Source: Zeugodacus cucurbitae (taxonomy: Eukaryota > Arthropoda > Insecta > Diptera > Tephritidae). Taken from it: a DNA stretch of 64,000 bases. How positions within the stretch are numbered: the stretch's first letter is position 1; each line of letters opens with the position of its first letter. The translations under genes were made by a program, and so were the position numbers. The DNA is taken from positions 27,642,001-27,706,000 of the forward strand of contig NC_071669.1 in the NCBI RefSeq assembly GCF_028554725.1, written 5' to 3'. Shown one piece after another: positions 20,601 to 32,175 of the stretch. The notes under the pieces were generated by a model. That model was not told the origin of the DNA. It ran no database searches and saw nothing but the letters and a program-made list of their open reading frames with translations.

Positions 20601-21704
20601 TGAGACCAATTCTGCTCTACGGGGTTCTGGTATGGTGAACGGGTACCAGGAAATCTACGTATCGGAAGCCGATGGAAAAGGTTTAGCGGCTTGCAGCGCT
20701 ATGTATAACGGGGGCCCTAAGAACCACCCCAACGGCTGCTCTAGAACGAATATTAAACCTACCACCTATAGATCTCTTTGCCATTCTACAACTGGGAAAG
20801 AGGTTTCATGGTAAACATGGAAAAGGATGGTTGGCGCAAGGGCACCGTAACTACACGCAACACCTTAAATATCTATACGGATGGCTCTAAAATGGGTGAG
20901 GGAGTAGGTGCAGGAATATACTGTCCGGAATTAGGCATAAGACAACCGTTCAAACTGCCGAACCACTGCAGTATATTTCAAGCAGAGGTCTTTGCTATTG
21001 GGAAGGCAGCAGAGCTAGCCTCCAGCGCACAAAGCCAATACTCTAAAATTAACATCTACGTAGACAGCCAAGCGGCAATCAAGGCAGTAACATCGTGTCG
21101 AATATCGGCCAAAAGTGTCCTGAGCAGCAGGGCAGCAGTGGTGAGGGTCGCCAGAAATATGAGGCTACAAGGCATTGAGGGCAACGAAATCGTAGACGGG
21201 ATTGCCAAGAGTGGTGTACAGCTGTCACCCAGAAACATGATCAACATCGCTAAACCCATGCACATTCTATACGATGACATAGACAGGTGCATGGCAAGAA
21301 GAATCATATCTCGCTGGAAGAATCTACCGGGGTGTAAAACTGCAAAGGCCATGTGCAAAGCGGTAGATCAAAAATATACAAGGTTCCTACTGGAGCTCGA
21401 TAGAAAGGGCTGTAGGACCATGGTTGGCATTCTTACCGGTCACAGCCTTATAGCGGCGCATGCCTATAAAATGGGGCTGTTAGATCGGGAGGAATGCAGA
21501 AAATGTAAAGAGCAGGGCACCAAGGAAACAGTGGAGCATCTCTTGTGCGTTTGTCCTGCGTTAGCGAGACAGCGTTTTAGGTACTTAGGGGCCCCACAGT
21601 ACGATAAGCTAGAGGAGTTATCGTCAGTGAAGCCTCATAAACTATTAAAATTCACGACAGGCGCAGGCATCCTGAACGATGACTACTACTCAGGGAACAC
21701 GTAA
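17619..21704 (+). pseudogene. LOA LINE ORF2: endonuclease, RT, RNase H; multiple lesions
   Basis: Starts MNQELTVLQVNLHKSKI. Endonuclease residues visible: Asn11, Glu38 (QEPW), GADANAHH, VLDFTL and FSDHRYI. Frame breaks occur near 18600 and 19030. The RT begins with SYKSPGTDGIFPAML and AVREARVVFIPKAGK. In motif A the sequence reads EYALGAFNNVS, lacking the FLDIE-type segment and thus its catalytic Asp. After the MITE, GTPQGGVLSPLLW and ITAYADDIAIL (motif C) are intact. RNase H shows YTDGSK, FQAEVFAI and IYVDSQAAI, but the step from RNMRLQG to IEGNEIVD omits the WVPGH segment found in LOA copy 2. The C-terminal CRKC...EHLLCVCP knuckle is present. Removing the MITE and one target copy restores the frame between SRK and IKAEW. 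Inactive. Confidence 0.75.
19403..20064. mobile_element. hAT-type MITE, 662 bp, with 8-bp target duplication
   Basis: The ends CAGGGACCG...CGGTCCCTG are exact inverted repeats, flanked by the direct repeat CTAGAAAG at 19395-19402 and 20065-20072. The 8-bp duplication and the CAGGG start indicate the hAT superfamily. The interior is almost wholly an inverted repeat built of short units such as TTTTTATTTTTAGATCAAAA, so the whole element can fold back on itself. No ORF. Confidence 0.85.
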
Positions 21705-21770
21705 AGGCGCCCCATTCTGGTATCGCAAAGCACCATAACTGGTCTATGCGTGGCCTGCAGGCCTACCAGA

Positions 21771-21794
21771 CTAACCTAACCTAACCTAACCTAA
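21771..21794 (+). repeat. CTAAC-repeat tail of the LOA LINE
   Basis: CTAAC repeated four times plus CTAA; the complement is (GTTAG)n, i.e. the arthropod TTAGG telomere unit. It marks the LINE 3' terminus, and LOA copy 2 has the same tail. Confidence 0.7.
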
Positions 21795-21799
21795 GAAAA

Positions 21800-23011
21800 A
21801 CAAGTAAGGAAGGGCTAAGTTCGGGTGTAACCGAACATTTTATACTCTCGCAATTTATTTATTTAACTTTATATATATTATATAATACACAATTTGACCC
21901 ACATATTCGTCATATATATTGTATAAAGTTCATTGAAAGTTGGAATCCATAATATTAGGTTAGAAGCACCGAGGTCCTCGTGTTCGATATATGCGGCCTT
22001 AAAAACCTATGGTCCGATTTCGGCGATTTTTAGAATGGGGCTGCCACACCAAAAACATAGTATTTGTGCAAAGTTCTGCACCGATATCTTCACTAGTACT
22101 TACTTTATATATTGTAAAGTAAACGAGTCAGATTGTCTTCAAAGTTCTGGTATATAGGAAGTAGGCGTGGTTGTGAAGCGATTTTGCCTATTTTCACAAC
22201 ATATCATTAGGATGTAAGGAAACTATTATAAACCAAGTTTCATTGAAATCGGTCGAGTAGTTCCTGAGATATGGTTTTTGACCCATAAGTGGGCGACGCC
22301 ACGCCCATTTTCCATTTTGTAAAAAAATCTCAGTGCAGCTTCCCTCTGCCATTTCTTATTTAAAATTTGGTGTTTCTGACGTTTCTCCTTAGTGAGTTAA
22401 CGCACTTTTAGTCTTTTTCAACCTAACCTTTGTATGGGAGGTGGGCGTGGTTATTATTCGATTTCTTTCATTTTTGGACTGTATAAGGAAACGGCTAAAA
22501 GAAACGACTGCAGAGAACCAGAGTTTGGTTTATATAGCTTTATTGGTTTGCAAGATATATACAAAAAACATATTTGGGGGCGGGGTCACACCCACTTTTC
22601 CAAAAAAAATTACATTTGAATGTGCCCCTCTCTAATGCGATCCTATGTTCCAAATTTTATCTTCATAACTTTATTTATGGCTTAGTTATAGGTCTTTATG
22701 TGTTTTTGGTTATCGCCATTTTGTGGGCGTGGCAATGGTCCGATTCCGCGAACTTAACCATCTTATGGTGCCAAGGAATACGTGTTCCAAGTTTCATTAA
22801 GATATCTCAATTTTTACTCAAGTTACAGCTTGCACGGACGGACAGACGGACGGACAGACAGACATCCGGATTTCAACTTTATTCGTCACCCTGATCACTT
22901 TGGTATATATAACCCTATATCTAACCCGTTTAGTTTTAGGACTTACAAACAACCGTTATGTGGACAAAACTATAATACTCTCTTTAGCAACATTTGTTGC
23001 GAGAGTATAAA
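21800..23011 (-). repeat. R repeat unit, complete
   Basis: A good reference copy with both ends: ACAAGTAAGGAAGGGCTAAG at 21800 and the 5' hairpin CTCTTTAGCAACATTTGTTG followed by CGAGAGTATAAA at 23011. The GGACGGACAGACGGACGGAC tract (minus-strand sense GTCC/GTCT) is near 22835. Confidence 0.85.
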
Positions 23012-23852
23012 AGTGCAATTTTGTTAATGTCAACCATCTCCGACGCGAGATGGCGGTTCGAATGGATTTAGTTTTTGGAAATATCCCTCCAAAAAAATCG
23101 AAATTTAAAGGTTTTATCCCTCTTCTAAAACCTTTGACATATGCACGATATTTTTCCATTTCCGGAAAAAAATTAAATTTCGAACTGTTTCTGATTTGGA
23201 ATTTTCATCTTCACTTTAAATATTCCTTCAAACAACCGCGTCGTTTCTATGTCGTTCTCAATTAAAGCAACGGCAAAGAACGACTGTTCCTATGTCGTAG
23301 CTTCACTCGTTTCAATTGGAGAATCTCAATTTATTTTCGATAAATGTCTATAACGCCAACAGGAATGCCAATAGATGTTCTTATTTCGTATTAAAACGAT
23401 AACGACAACGGGAATAGGACCGATTATATCATATATGACTGCAATCTATTCATGAATTTATGTGCAACAGTTTTAATATAAAGTTTCACCAACACTTGGA
23501 AATATGTCCTTTAAGCCTTGTAAATTGCGATAGTATAAATTGTTCGGTTCTTTACAAACATCCATCTTTACTTGTTGTCTATTGAGCAATGTTAATGTAC
23601 ATCAGCATTGTAGCAATGTATCGCTCGCTTCTGACAATAGTTTCGTTCATGTATTTGTTTACTTCTCACATGTTAACAACTTCATTTAGGCTTCCTTGTG
23701 GATGGCAATTGAGTTAAACGATGACTGAGGTGGTCAAATCAAATAGCTATGCTTTGTATGTGGATATATGTATGTATGTAGTAGTCAGTTGTTTGCGAAT
23801 TAACCAAAATATTTTTGTGAAGTATTCTTCGAATTTAAATACTGTATTTAAA
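23012..23852. other. AT-rich DNA without recognised features
   Basis: No family recognised. TTGCGATAGTATAAATTGTTC at 23525-23545 is a decayed R 3' motif. Short ORFs look fortuitous. Confidence 0.4.
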
Positions 23853-24425
23853 ACAAGTAAAGAAAGGCTAATTTCAGGTGTAATCGAACATTTTATAATC
23901 TCGCAATTTATTTATTTAATTTTATTAACATAACACACAATTTGACTCTCATAGTAGTCATTATTTGAAAACTCTGTTATTAGGTATAAGGGAGCTATGG
24001 GAAGTTATGACCTAATATCACTCATTTTTAGCACGGAGACATATTATTAGAAGAATAATATTCCGTCTAAATTTCTTCAAAATATCTGAGAGACTTACTT
24101 ATATTTTCGGTAAACAATTTATTCGATGGTCTGAGGTCCTCATGTTCGATATATGAGTCCGATTTCGACGATTTTTGGAAGGGCGATGACACACATTTTG
24201 CAGTATTTGTGCGAACACAAGTTCCGATATCTTCACTCTACTTTATATATTGTAAAGTAAACGATTCATATAGTCTTCTCAGTTCTGGTATATAGGAAGT
24301 AGGCGTGGTTGTGAACCGAATTGCAATATTTTCATAACATATCATTGGGATACCAGGAAGATATTATGAACCGAATTTCATAGAAATTGGTAGAGTAGTT
24401 ACGGTGATATGGTTTTTGACCCACT
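23853..24425 (-). repeat. R repeat, diverged 3' part
   Basis: ACAAGTAAAGAAAGGCTAAT with a weakened hairpin (TTCAGGTGTAATCGAA), then body phrases including GTAGGCGTGGTTGTGAACCG, ending after GGTTTTTGACCCACTTTT. The 5' portion is absent. More mutations than neighbouring copies, so probably older. Confidence 0.65.
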
Positions 24426-25196
24426 TTTCAAATTTTATATACCAATATGAGTGCCGCTCTTCTGTCAATTACAATGAAAACTATGTATTTAATATAAGGT
24501 TTACACTGTAGTTAAGCAACACAAATGTAATATAACTGGAGTTCATTTAACTCTATTCCAAAGAAAGTTCTTGCAATAAAATGTCTGCACATTCGTTCTT
24601 CAAACCGTGGCAGACAAATAAATTTTCTTATAACTTCATTTCTCTCCTTGCTGCATTTTGTTATGAGTTCAGACCTTTTGAGACGAAATATCGGACCCCA
24701 ATCCTGTAAACTTCGGTATAGCTTATACCTTGAAATAGTGCTGTTTTGACCATCGACGGTTTCAGTTTTTGTTCAAACACACAATAACTGAAATCCAATA
24801 AATGAAGCGATCATCGCGTCGATATATGTAAATAAACGATAATTATAAAAACGAAGCGGTTATGCGGTTTTCACATTAAAAATGCAGTCGAACATTTTAC
24901 ATAAATTTCTGCAATATAAAATTAAAATGTCAACAAATAAATATTCGAAAAAACATATAAAAATGAAAAAGATTGCATTGTATTGGTAAATATCTGCTAC
25001 TATTTACAAATTTTTGAACAATTATTTGGATAGATTTCACAAAAAACATTATTTTTTTTGCTAAACCAGAAGTGGTGTCAAAAAAGAGAGAGAAAGCTGC
25101 TTACTTACCAAACCTTTTATAATTGAATCATGTATCGGAATGAAAACGAGAACGAAAACGTTTTTCAAAATTCTAAAATCAAATTCATTTTTGCCA
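24426..25196. other. AT-rich DNA without recognised features
   Basis: Nothing recognisable on either strand apart from A/T-rich stretches. No ORF with family-like composition. Confidence 0.4.
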
Positions 25197-26252
25197 CGTA
25201 AAAACACTATTAGAAGAAAAAGAGTCCCTCTGAAATTCTTCAAATATCTGAAAGCCTTACCTATATTTTCGTTAAACATTTTATTAGAAGTACTGAGGTC
25301 ATCATTTTCGATACATGGTGCCCTGAAAACTTATGGTCTTATTTCGACGATTTTTAGAAGGGCGATGTCACACTATAAATGCAGTATTTGTGCAAAGTTA
25401 TGATCCGATATCTTCACTAGTGCTTAATTTGAATATTGTAAAGTAAACGATTCAGATCGACTTCAAAGTTGTGATATATGGAAAGAAGGCGTAGTTGTGG
25501 ACCCATTTTCAAAACATGTCATTGGGATGCCAGGAAAATGTTAAGAACCGAATTTCATTTGTCATTGGTCGAGTATTTTCGGAGATATGGTTTTTGACTC
25601 ATAAGTGTACAATCTTTACCATGAAATTAAAGGTTTCTAGTGTTTTTCCTAACTCAATTAAGTTTTTTTTTGCAAATCTCGTAAACAACTAAAGTTGCTA
25701 CTAGTTTTCATGGCATCCTAATTATATTTTTGAAAATGGGGCTAATGACACAGATGTACGGGCGAAATCGGTTCACAACCAAGCCTACTTCCCATATTAC
25801 TCAATTTTGAATTCCTTCTCATTCCTTCACTTTATAATTGGGGTACTCACAAATGGTTTAAAAAAATTGTTGTGGGATTTCTTACAAAACAAATTTACAC
25901 AATTACAACTCAGAGCGTTTTGTATTCTGTTCGTTGTATATTGATGTTTTTACTTAATCAGCTTCTGTCTTAGAATTATCACAACAAAATTATAATGAGG
26001 TGTTCACAACAATCGTATTTTTTTAACATTTTCATTTATGACTTTTATCTTTATTACTGCTTATGCCTAACCTAATTATATACATGAGATGAATGCGGAA
26101 TGAAAATAGCGGAGTAAAGCTTTGCATAAATACTGTATTTGAGATCTGGCATCACTTATGGAATTTGTCGAAATCGGACTATAACTTTTCAAGGGTCCGG
26201 ATATCGAACATGGTTAAAATCGGGTTATAACTTCCCCTAGCTCCCATTGGAC
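25197..26252. repeat. mosaic of R fragments in both orientations
   Basis: 25197-25830 carries minus-orientation R phrases (ACTGAGGTCATCATTTTCGA, AGTATTTTCGGAGATATGG). 26071-26252 carries plus-orientation R (GGACTATAACTTTTCAAGGG, AACTTCCCCTAGCTCCC), which continues after the RTE at about 28466 (CATATACCTAA). 25831-26070 is unrelated AT-rich DNA. Confidence 0.5.
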
Positions 26253-28462
26253 GATGGAGTCATATGTAGAAGTTCACGTAAGTGAGGAAAGTTCTGACTG
26301 TTATTCACTTGGGAGTGTCCAGGAACGATTCTTTTACATGTGGCCCAAGCAGCTCACAACTTCCGGTGTTAGACCAAGTATCCTCTGGGTAGCCAACAGA
26401 CATCCGTTTGGAGGCGGGCTAAAGTGAGAAGGCGAAACCCGCTTTTGCGGTTGTGCGTAGGGTTTGGGACCCACCACATAAAAACACCCCCCAATGAAAA
26501 GAAAGAAACAGCCTCGGATGAGAGACTCCAATTTTGATGACGACCACTGCAAACGTTTAAAGGACTACGAATTAAGGGCATGCACCTGGAATGTCCGGAC
26601 CCTTAATTGGGAAGGTGCCTCTGCCCAGCTGGTTGATGTCCTCGTAAGAGTAAAGGCTGACATCACCGCAATCCAAGAAATGCGATGGACGGGACAAGGA
26701 CGGAAGAAGGTGGGTCCATGTGACATCTACTACAACGGCTATATAAAGGAGCGCAAATTCGGTTTGGGATTCGTGGTGGGAGAGAGAATCCGTCGTCAAG
26801 TCCTGGCATTCATTCCGGTGGATGAACATCTAGCCACAATCCGCATCAAAGCGAGGTTCTTCAATATATCGCTGATTTGCTCCCACGCCCCGACGGAAGA
26901 GAAGGACGAAGTGATCAAAGATACCTTCTATGAGCGCGTAGAACGTACCTATGAGCGCTGCCCCCACCACGATGTCAAAATTGTGCTTGGCAATTTCAAC
27001 GCTAGGGTGGGTAAAGAAGGTGTCTTTGGCACAACAGTCGGAAAATAAAGCCTCCATGACGAAACATCACCAAACGGTCTGAGGCTGATCGACTTCGCCG
27101 GGGCCGAAATATGGTCGTCTGTAGTACTAGATTCCAGCATAAGAAAATCCATCAAGCTACTTGGCTGTCCCCGGATCGAATCACTCGCAACCAGATCAAT
27201 CATGTTGTGATAAATGGACGTCATGTCTCCAGTGTTTTTGATATACGTACGCTTCGTGGTCCCAACATCGACTCGGACCACTATCTTGTAGCAGCTAAGA
27301 TACGCACCCGCCTCTGTGTAGAAAAGCTCACACGTCAACAGACACAAGAAAGGTTCGACATCGAGAAGCTGCAATCACAACCGACAGCCGAACGACTTTC
27401 TACTCGACTTGCACTCCTGCTCCCTGAGAGCACTCATCAGCATCTCGGTATAAGAGAGCCGGGACGGCATACTTATACAGCTTACGTACAGCTGCAACCG
27501 AAACCATTGGTTTTCGAAAAAGTCAGAAAAACAGCTGGTATGATGAGGATTGTCGTCTCGCAGTGGAGAGAAAACAGACTGCCTACCTCGCAATGTTGCG
27601 ATCGACCGCAACACGAGCGGGATGGGAAAGATACCGAGAGCTGAAAAGGGAAGCGAGACGCATTTGCAGACAAAAAAAGAAAGAGGCCGAAATGCGTGAG
27701 TATGAAGACCTTGACAAGCTGGCCGACAGAGGTAATGCTCGAAAATTTTACGAAAAGATCCGGCGACTAACTGAATGTTTCAAGACCGGAGCACACTCCT
27801 GTAGGACCCCCAGAGGTGATCTAGTAATTGTTGACCAGAGTATACTGAGTTTGTGGAGGGAACACTTCTCCATCCTGCTGAATGGCAGTGAAAGTACAAC
27901 ACCAGGAGATGGCGAACCCGATCCCCAATCGACGACGATGGAGCAGATGTTCCAATGCCCGACCGTGAAGAAATTCGAATAGCAATTTCCCGCTTGAAGA
28001 ACAATAAGGCGGCGGGGGCCGATGGATTACCGGCCAAGCTATTCAAATGTGGCGGCGAAGAGCTGATAAGGTGCTTGCATCAGCTTCTTTGCAGAATATG
28101 GTCGGAAGAAAGCATGCCCGACGATTGGAATCTCAGTGTACTCTGCCCAATACACAAAAAGGGAGACCCCACAATTTGCGCCAATTACCGTAGTCCAGCG
28201 ACAGCGGCTACGCTGGCTAGGTCATTTTGTTCGAATAGATGAAAGTGCTCCAGCTCTAAAAGTATTCGATGCAGTACCCGCTGGTGGAAGCCGAGGAAGA
28301 GGGAGACCTCCACTCCGATGGAAGGACCAGGTGGAGAGGGGCCTGGCTTTGCTTGGTATAACCAATTGGCGCCAAACTGCCAGAAGGAGGGATACGTGGC
28401 GCGCTGTTTTGAACTCGACTATAACCGCGTAAGCGGTGTCTACGCCAGTCAAAAAGAAGAAG
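26253..28462 (+). mobile_element. RTE LINE copy, internally deleted
   Basis: Retains the 5' terminus (GATGGAGTCATATGTAGAAG), the 5' UTR and the ORF start at 26494 (MKRKKQPRMRDSNFDDDHCK). The endonuclease region runs to TTVGK, then TAA at 27046, and continues in shifted frames to about 28190 (NNKAAGADGLPAKLFK, SVLCPIHKKGDP). There the sequence jumps from ANYR straight to the C-terminal QRQRLRWLGHFVRI, removing about 1 kb with RT motifs A-E including YADD. The 3' end ACGCCAGTCAAAAAGAAGAAG resembles that of the 42165 copy. It sits in an R fragment, with loss of a little R sequence at the site. Confidence 0.8.
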
Positions 28463-29458
28463 CTGACATATACCTAAAGCGTATAGTCTTTGATATAGTG
28501 TACCTTTGTGGTAAAAATGAGTGAAATCGGTTCAGGAATTACCTCAGCCCTGATATACTACATATATGGGTCAAATATTCAGTTGATCAATTTTTATGTA
28601 TAAACTAAGTGTTACTTAGACATGCCTTTTTATACTCTCACAACAAAGTTGCTAAAGAGAGAATTACAGTTTTTTTAACATAACGGTTGTTTGTAACACC
28701 CAAAACTGAACGAGTTAGATATAGGGTTATATATACCAAAGTGAACAGAGTGAAGAGTGGAGTTCAAATCCGGATGTCCGTCTGTCCGTCTGTGCAAGCT
28801 GTAACTTGAGTAAAAAATAAATATCTTGATGAAAATTGGAACACTTGTTTCTTGGCACCATAGGAAGGTTGCTTTCGAAGATGAGCAAAATCGGACCACT
28901 GCCACGCCCACAAAATGGTGAAAACCAAAAACACATAAAGTGCCATAACTAAGCCATAAATAAAGTTATAAAAGTAAAATTTCGTACAAAGGATTGTTCT
29001 ACGAAGGGGCATATTTGGATGTAATTTTTTTGGGGAAGTGGGCGTGGCCCCGTCCCCTACTAAACTTTTTGTACATATCTCGCAAACTACTAAGGCTATA
29101 TCAAGGAAACTTTATAGAATCGTTTATTTTAGGTACTACCTTATACAGTCCAAAACTGAAAGAAATCGGATAATAACCACGCCCACCTCCCATATAAAGG
29201 TTATGTTGAAAACGACTAAAATTGAGTTAATTCAGTAAGGGAAAACACCAGAAACCTTAAATTTCATTATACAGAAGGGCTCCACCCAAATTTGTATACA
29301 CTTATGGATCAAAAACCACATCTCCGAAACTACTCGACCAATATCAATGAAATTTGGTTTGTAATATTTTCCTTGCATCTCAATGATATGTTGTGAAAAT
29401 AAATTGCGAAAGTATAAAATGTTCGGTCACAACCGAACTTAGCCCTTCCTTACTTGTT
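28463..29458 (+). repeat. R fragment followed by a complete R unit
   Basis: 28463-28628 is the distal body of the R copy hit by the RTE (ATAGTGTACC, GGTTCAGGAATTACCTCAGC). From 28629 a new R begins with TTTATACTCTCACAACAAAG, has a GTCCGTCTGTCCGTCTG tract, and ends at 29458 with GAACTTAGCCCTTCCTTACT then TGT. At 830 bp this second unit is short. Confidence 0.7.
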
Positions 29459-29518
29459 TCTGTTTATTTACTTATTAATAAATTTAAAAATCTATAAAGT
29501 ACATATATATGTATGTAG

Positions 29519-30028
29519 ACGGTTTTTCAAAAGGGTCTACAAAAGTATACCGATAGTGACAGCAAACAACGCCATAATTTTCCTGTTCTTTTGACATTTC
29601 TCTTCAGTGGGGTTTGCTAGTTCATCATTGAAAGTTATACATATGATTCAACAATTAGGCGAAAACTTTTAAATTTATTACCGAAATTCGGAGTCAGTGG
29701 CCTCAACTTTAAGAGCCTACGTCCAATTTATGGTCTTCATAATCGTCCTGTCTGACCGCTCAGTGATAACCACATATTTTTGGGCCGAATTGGATGATAT
29801 GGACTTGGACAATATGTGGTTCCAACAGGACGACGCCACAATTGATTTATTGTAAACCAAGTTTGGTGAACTTGTTATCTCGCGGTCTTGGGTTCAGCGT
29901 CTGGAATTCTGCAAGCGAGCCCGTGGTGGCCATGCAAAAGAAATCGAGTTCCATATATGTATAATGGCATCAAATGTACTTCCACAGGTATAAAAAATTT
30001 ATTTTGTAGTGCTCTTATTTATATCGAT
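29519..30028 (+). pseudogene. Tc1/mariner-superfamily fragment, internally deleted
   Basis: The start GACGGTTTTTCAAAAGGGTC looks like an element terminus. Short scrambled transposase traces follow: DLDNMWFQQDDAT, the QQD catalytic box of a DDE transposase, then KFGELVIS, joined directly to the C-terminal WVQRLEFCKRARGGHAKEIE. The stretch that should hold the third acidic residue is missing, and stops occur throughout. The family resembles insect elements whose transposases end in 'RGGHAKEIEFH'. The right terminus is not visible because an RTE fragment begins at about 30029. Confidence 0.55.
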
Positions 30029-32175
30029 AGATAGAGGACTTTTCTTTTCAATTGCCTACTCAGTCCAAAGTAGCAACTATTGGCAAGAGTGATTCTGCGC
30101 TGGATTTCGAGGCTAATATTGTTCGTGTTGTTGATGCTGGTTCCAAGGTATACGAAATTATCGACGACTTCGAAGTTATGACTGTCAGCAGTGACGTGGG
30201 AGCCAAGACGCGAATGCGCCGACTGTTTGCTTGATGTCAGGAGATATTTCGTCTTTCCTCATTCACCTCCAGACCCATTCGCTTCCCCTCCTTATCCATG
30301 CGGGAAAAAGCAGAACAAACGGCGCGGTTGTTGCTTCAGATGATATCAATATCAACGGCGTACGCCAGCAGCTGTACACTCTTGTAGAAGATTGTACCTT
30401 CTCTATTTAGCTCCGCAGCTCGTATTATTTTTTTCCAACATCAAGTAAAGAAGTCGATAGTGCGTCACCTTGTCTGAAACCTCGTTTGGTATCGAACGGC
30501 TCGGAGAGGTCCTTCTCAATCATGACGGAGCTTTTGGTGTTGCTCAACGTCAACTTACACAGCCGTATTAGTTTTGCAGTGATACTAAATTCGGACATCG
30601 CGGCATAAAGGCAGCTCCTTTTCGTGCTGTCGAAAGCAGCTTTAAAGTCGACAAAGAGATGGTGTGTGTCGATCCTATTTTCACGGGTCTTATCCAAGAT
30701 TTGGCGCATGGTGAATATCTGGTCCATGGTGGACTTTTCGAGCATTACCTCTGTCTTACGCATTTCGGCCTCTTTCTTTTTTTGCCTGCAGATACGTCTC
30801 GCTTCCCTCTTCAGCTCTCGGTATCTATCCCATCTTCACTTGTTGTAGGCAGTCTGATTTCTCTCCGCTGCGAGACGACAATCCTCGTCGTACCAGCTTA
30901 ATTTTTGTAGTTGCCGAAATCCAATTGTTTCGGCTGCAGCTGTACGCAGTGAGTTTGAGATGCCGTTCCACAGATCCCTTTTATCGAGATGCTGATGAGT
31001 GCTCTCAGAGAGCTGGAGTGCAAGTCGAGTAGAAAATAGTACGGCTGTCGGTTGTGATTGCAGCTTTTCGACGTCTAACCTTCCTTGTGTTTGTTGACGG
31101 GCGTTCTTTGCTGCACATAGTGCAGCGAGTGCGTATCTTTGCTGCTGCTAGGTAATGGGCCGAGTCTACATTTGGAGCGTACGCACGTCTAAAACAAAAG
31201 AGACATGTCTTCCGTCTATCACAACGTGATCGATTTGGTTACGCGTGTTTCGATAAGGAGACAGCCAAGTAGCTTGATGTATTTTCTTATGCTGGAATCT
31301 GGTACTACAGACGACCATATGTCGGGCCCCAGCGAAGTCGATCAGCCTCAGGCCGTTTGGCGATTTTTCGTCATGGAGGCTGAAGTTTCCAACTGTTGTG
31401 CCAAAGACACCTTCTTAACCCACCCTAGCGTTGAAATCACCAAGCACGATTTTGACATCGTGGCGGGGGCAGCGCTCGTAGGTGCGTTCTAGGCGCTCAT
31501 AGAAAGTATCTTTGGTCACATCGTCCTTCTCTTCCGTTGGGGCGTGGGCGCAAATAAGCGATATGTTGAAGAACTTCGCTTTTACGCGGATTGTGGCTAG
31601 ACGTACAACCACCGGGGTAAATGCCAGGACTCGGCGCCGGAGTCTCTATCCCACCACAAATCCAACACCAAATTTGCCCTCCTTTATATGGCCGCTGTAG
31701 TAGATTTCACAAGGACCCACCTTCTTCCGTCCTTGTCCCACTCACACTTCTTGGATATCCGTGATATCAGCCTTTAGTCGTATGAGGACATTAACCAGCT
31801 GGGCAGAGGCACCTTCCCAATTAAGGGTCCGGACATTCCAGGTGCATGCCCTTAAATCATTATCCTTAAAACGTTTGCAGGGGTCGTCATTAAAAGGAGG
31901 GTGTCTCATCCGAGGCTTTCTTCGATTTTTCATTGGTACTTCGTTTTTATGTGGTGGGTGCCAAACCCTACGCACAAAAGCAGAAGCGGGTTCGCCTTCT
32001 CACTTTAGCTCGCCTTCAAACGGATGTCTGTTGGCTACCCAGAGGATACTTGGCCTAAAACCGGAAGTCGTGAGCTGCTTGAATCATGTGGAGAAGAATC
32101 GTTTCTGGCCATTCCCAAGTGAATGACAATCAGAAACTTTTCTCACTTACGTGAACTTCTACACATGATCCCATT
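30029..32175 (-). mobile_element. RTE LINE copy, internally deleted and lacking its 3' end
   Basis: The 5' end (GAATGGGATCATGTGTAGAA, read leftwards from 32175), the UTR and the ORF start (MKNRRKPRMRHPPFNDDPCK, near 31930) are present. Endonuclease motifs are readable with frameshifts (LGDFNARVG). A deletion at about 30740-30755 joins the linker (MRKTEVMLEKS) to DQIFTMRQILDKTR, losing the RT N-terminus. Motif A (HLFVDFKAAFDSTKR) remains; TTLTSLQG-like sequence and the YADD area are damaged. The left boundary falls inside the RT/C-terminal region, so roughly the last 480 bp of the element are missing, unusual for target-primed insertion. Confidence 0.75.

Larger units (their letters stand above)
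16260..21794 (+). mobile_element. LOA/I-group LINE with RNase H, broken
   Basis: Non-LTR retrotransposon with an ORF1 carrying a DUF4780-like domain, an ORF2 with AP endonuclease, reverse transcriptase, RNase H and C-terminal zinc knuckle, and a 3' tail of CTAAC repeats. The layout and the 'LQVNLHKSKIASAELL' endonuclease start fit the LOA clade. The 5' boundary is uncertain. It is interrupted at 19403-20064 by a hAT-type MITE. An R copy lies immediately after the tail. Confidence 0.75.

Noticed and set aside
21771..21794. Telomere or telomere relic
   Set aside because: Only about five units, always exactly at a LINE 3' end; explained by the LINE tail.
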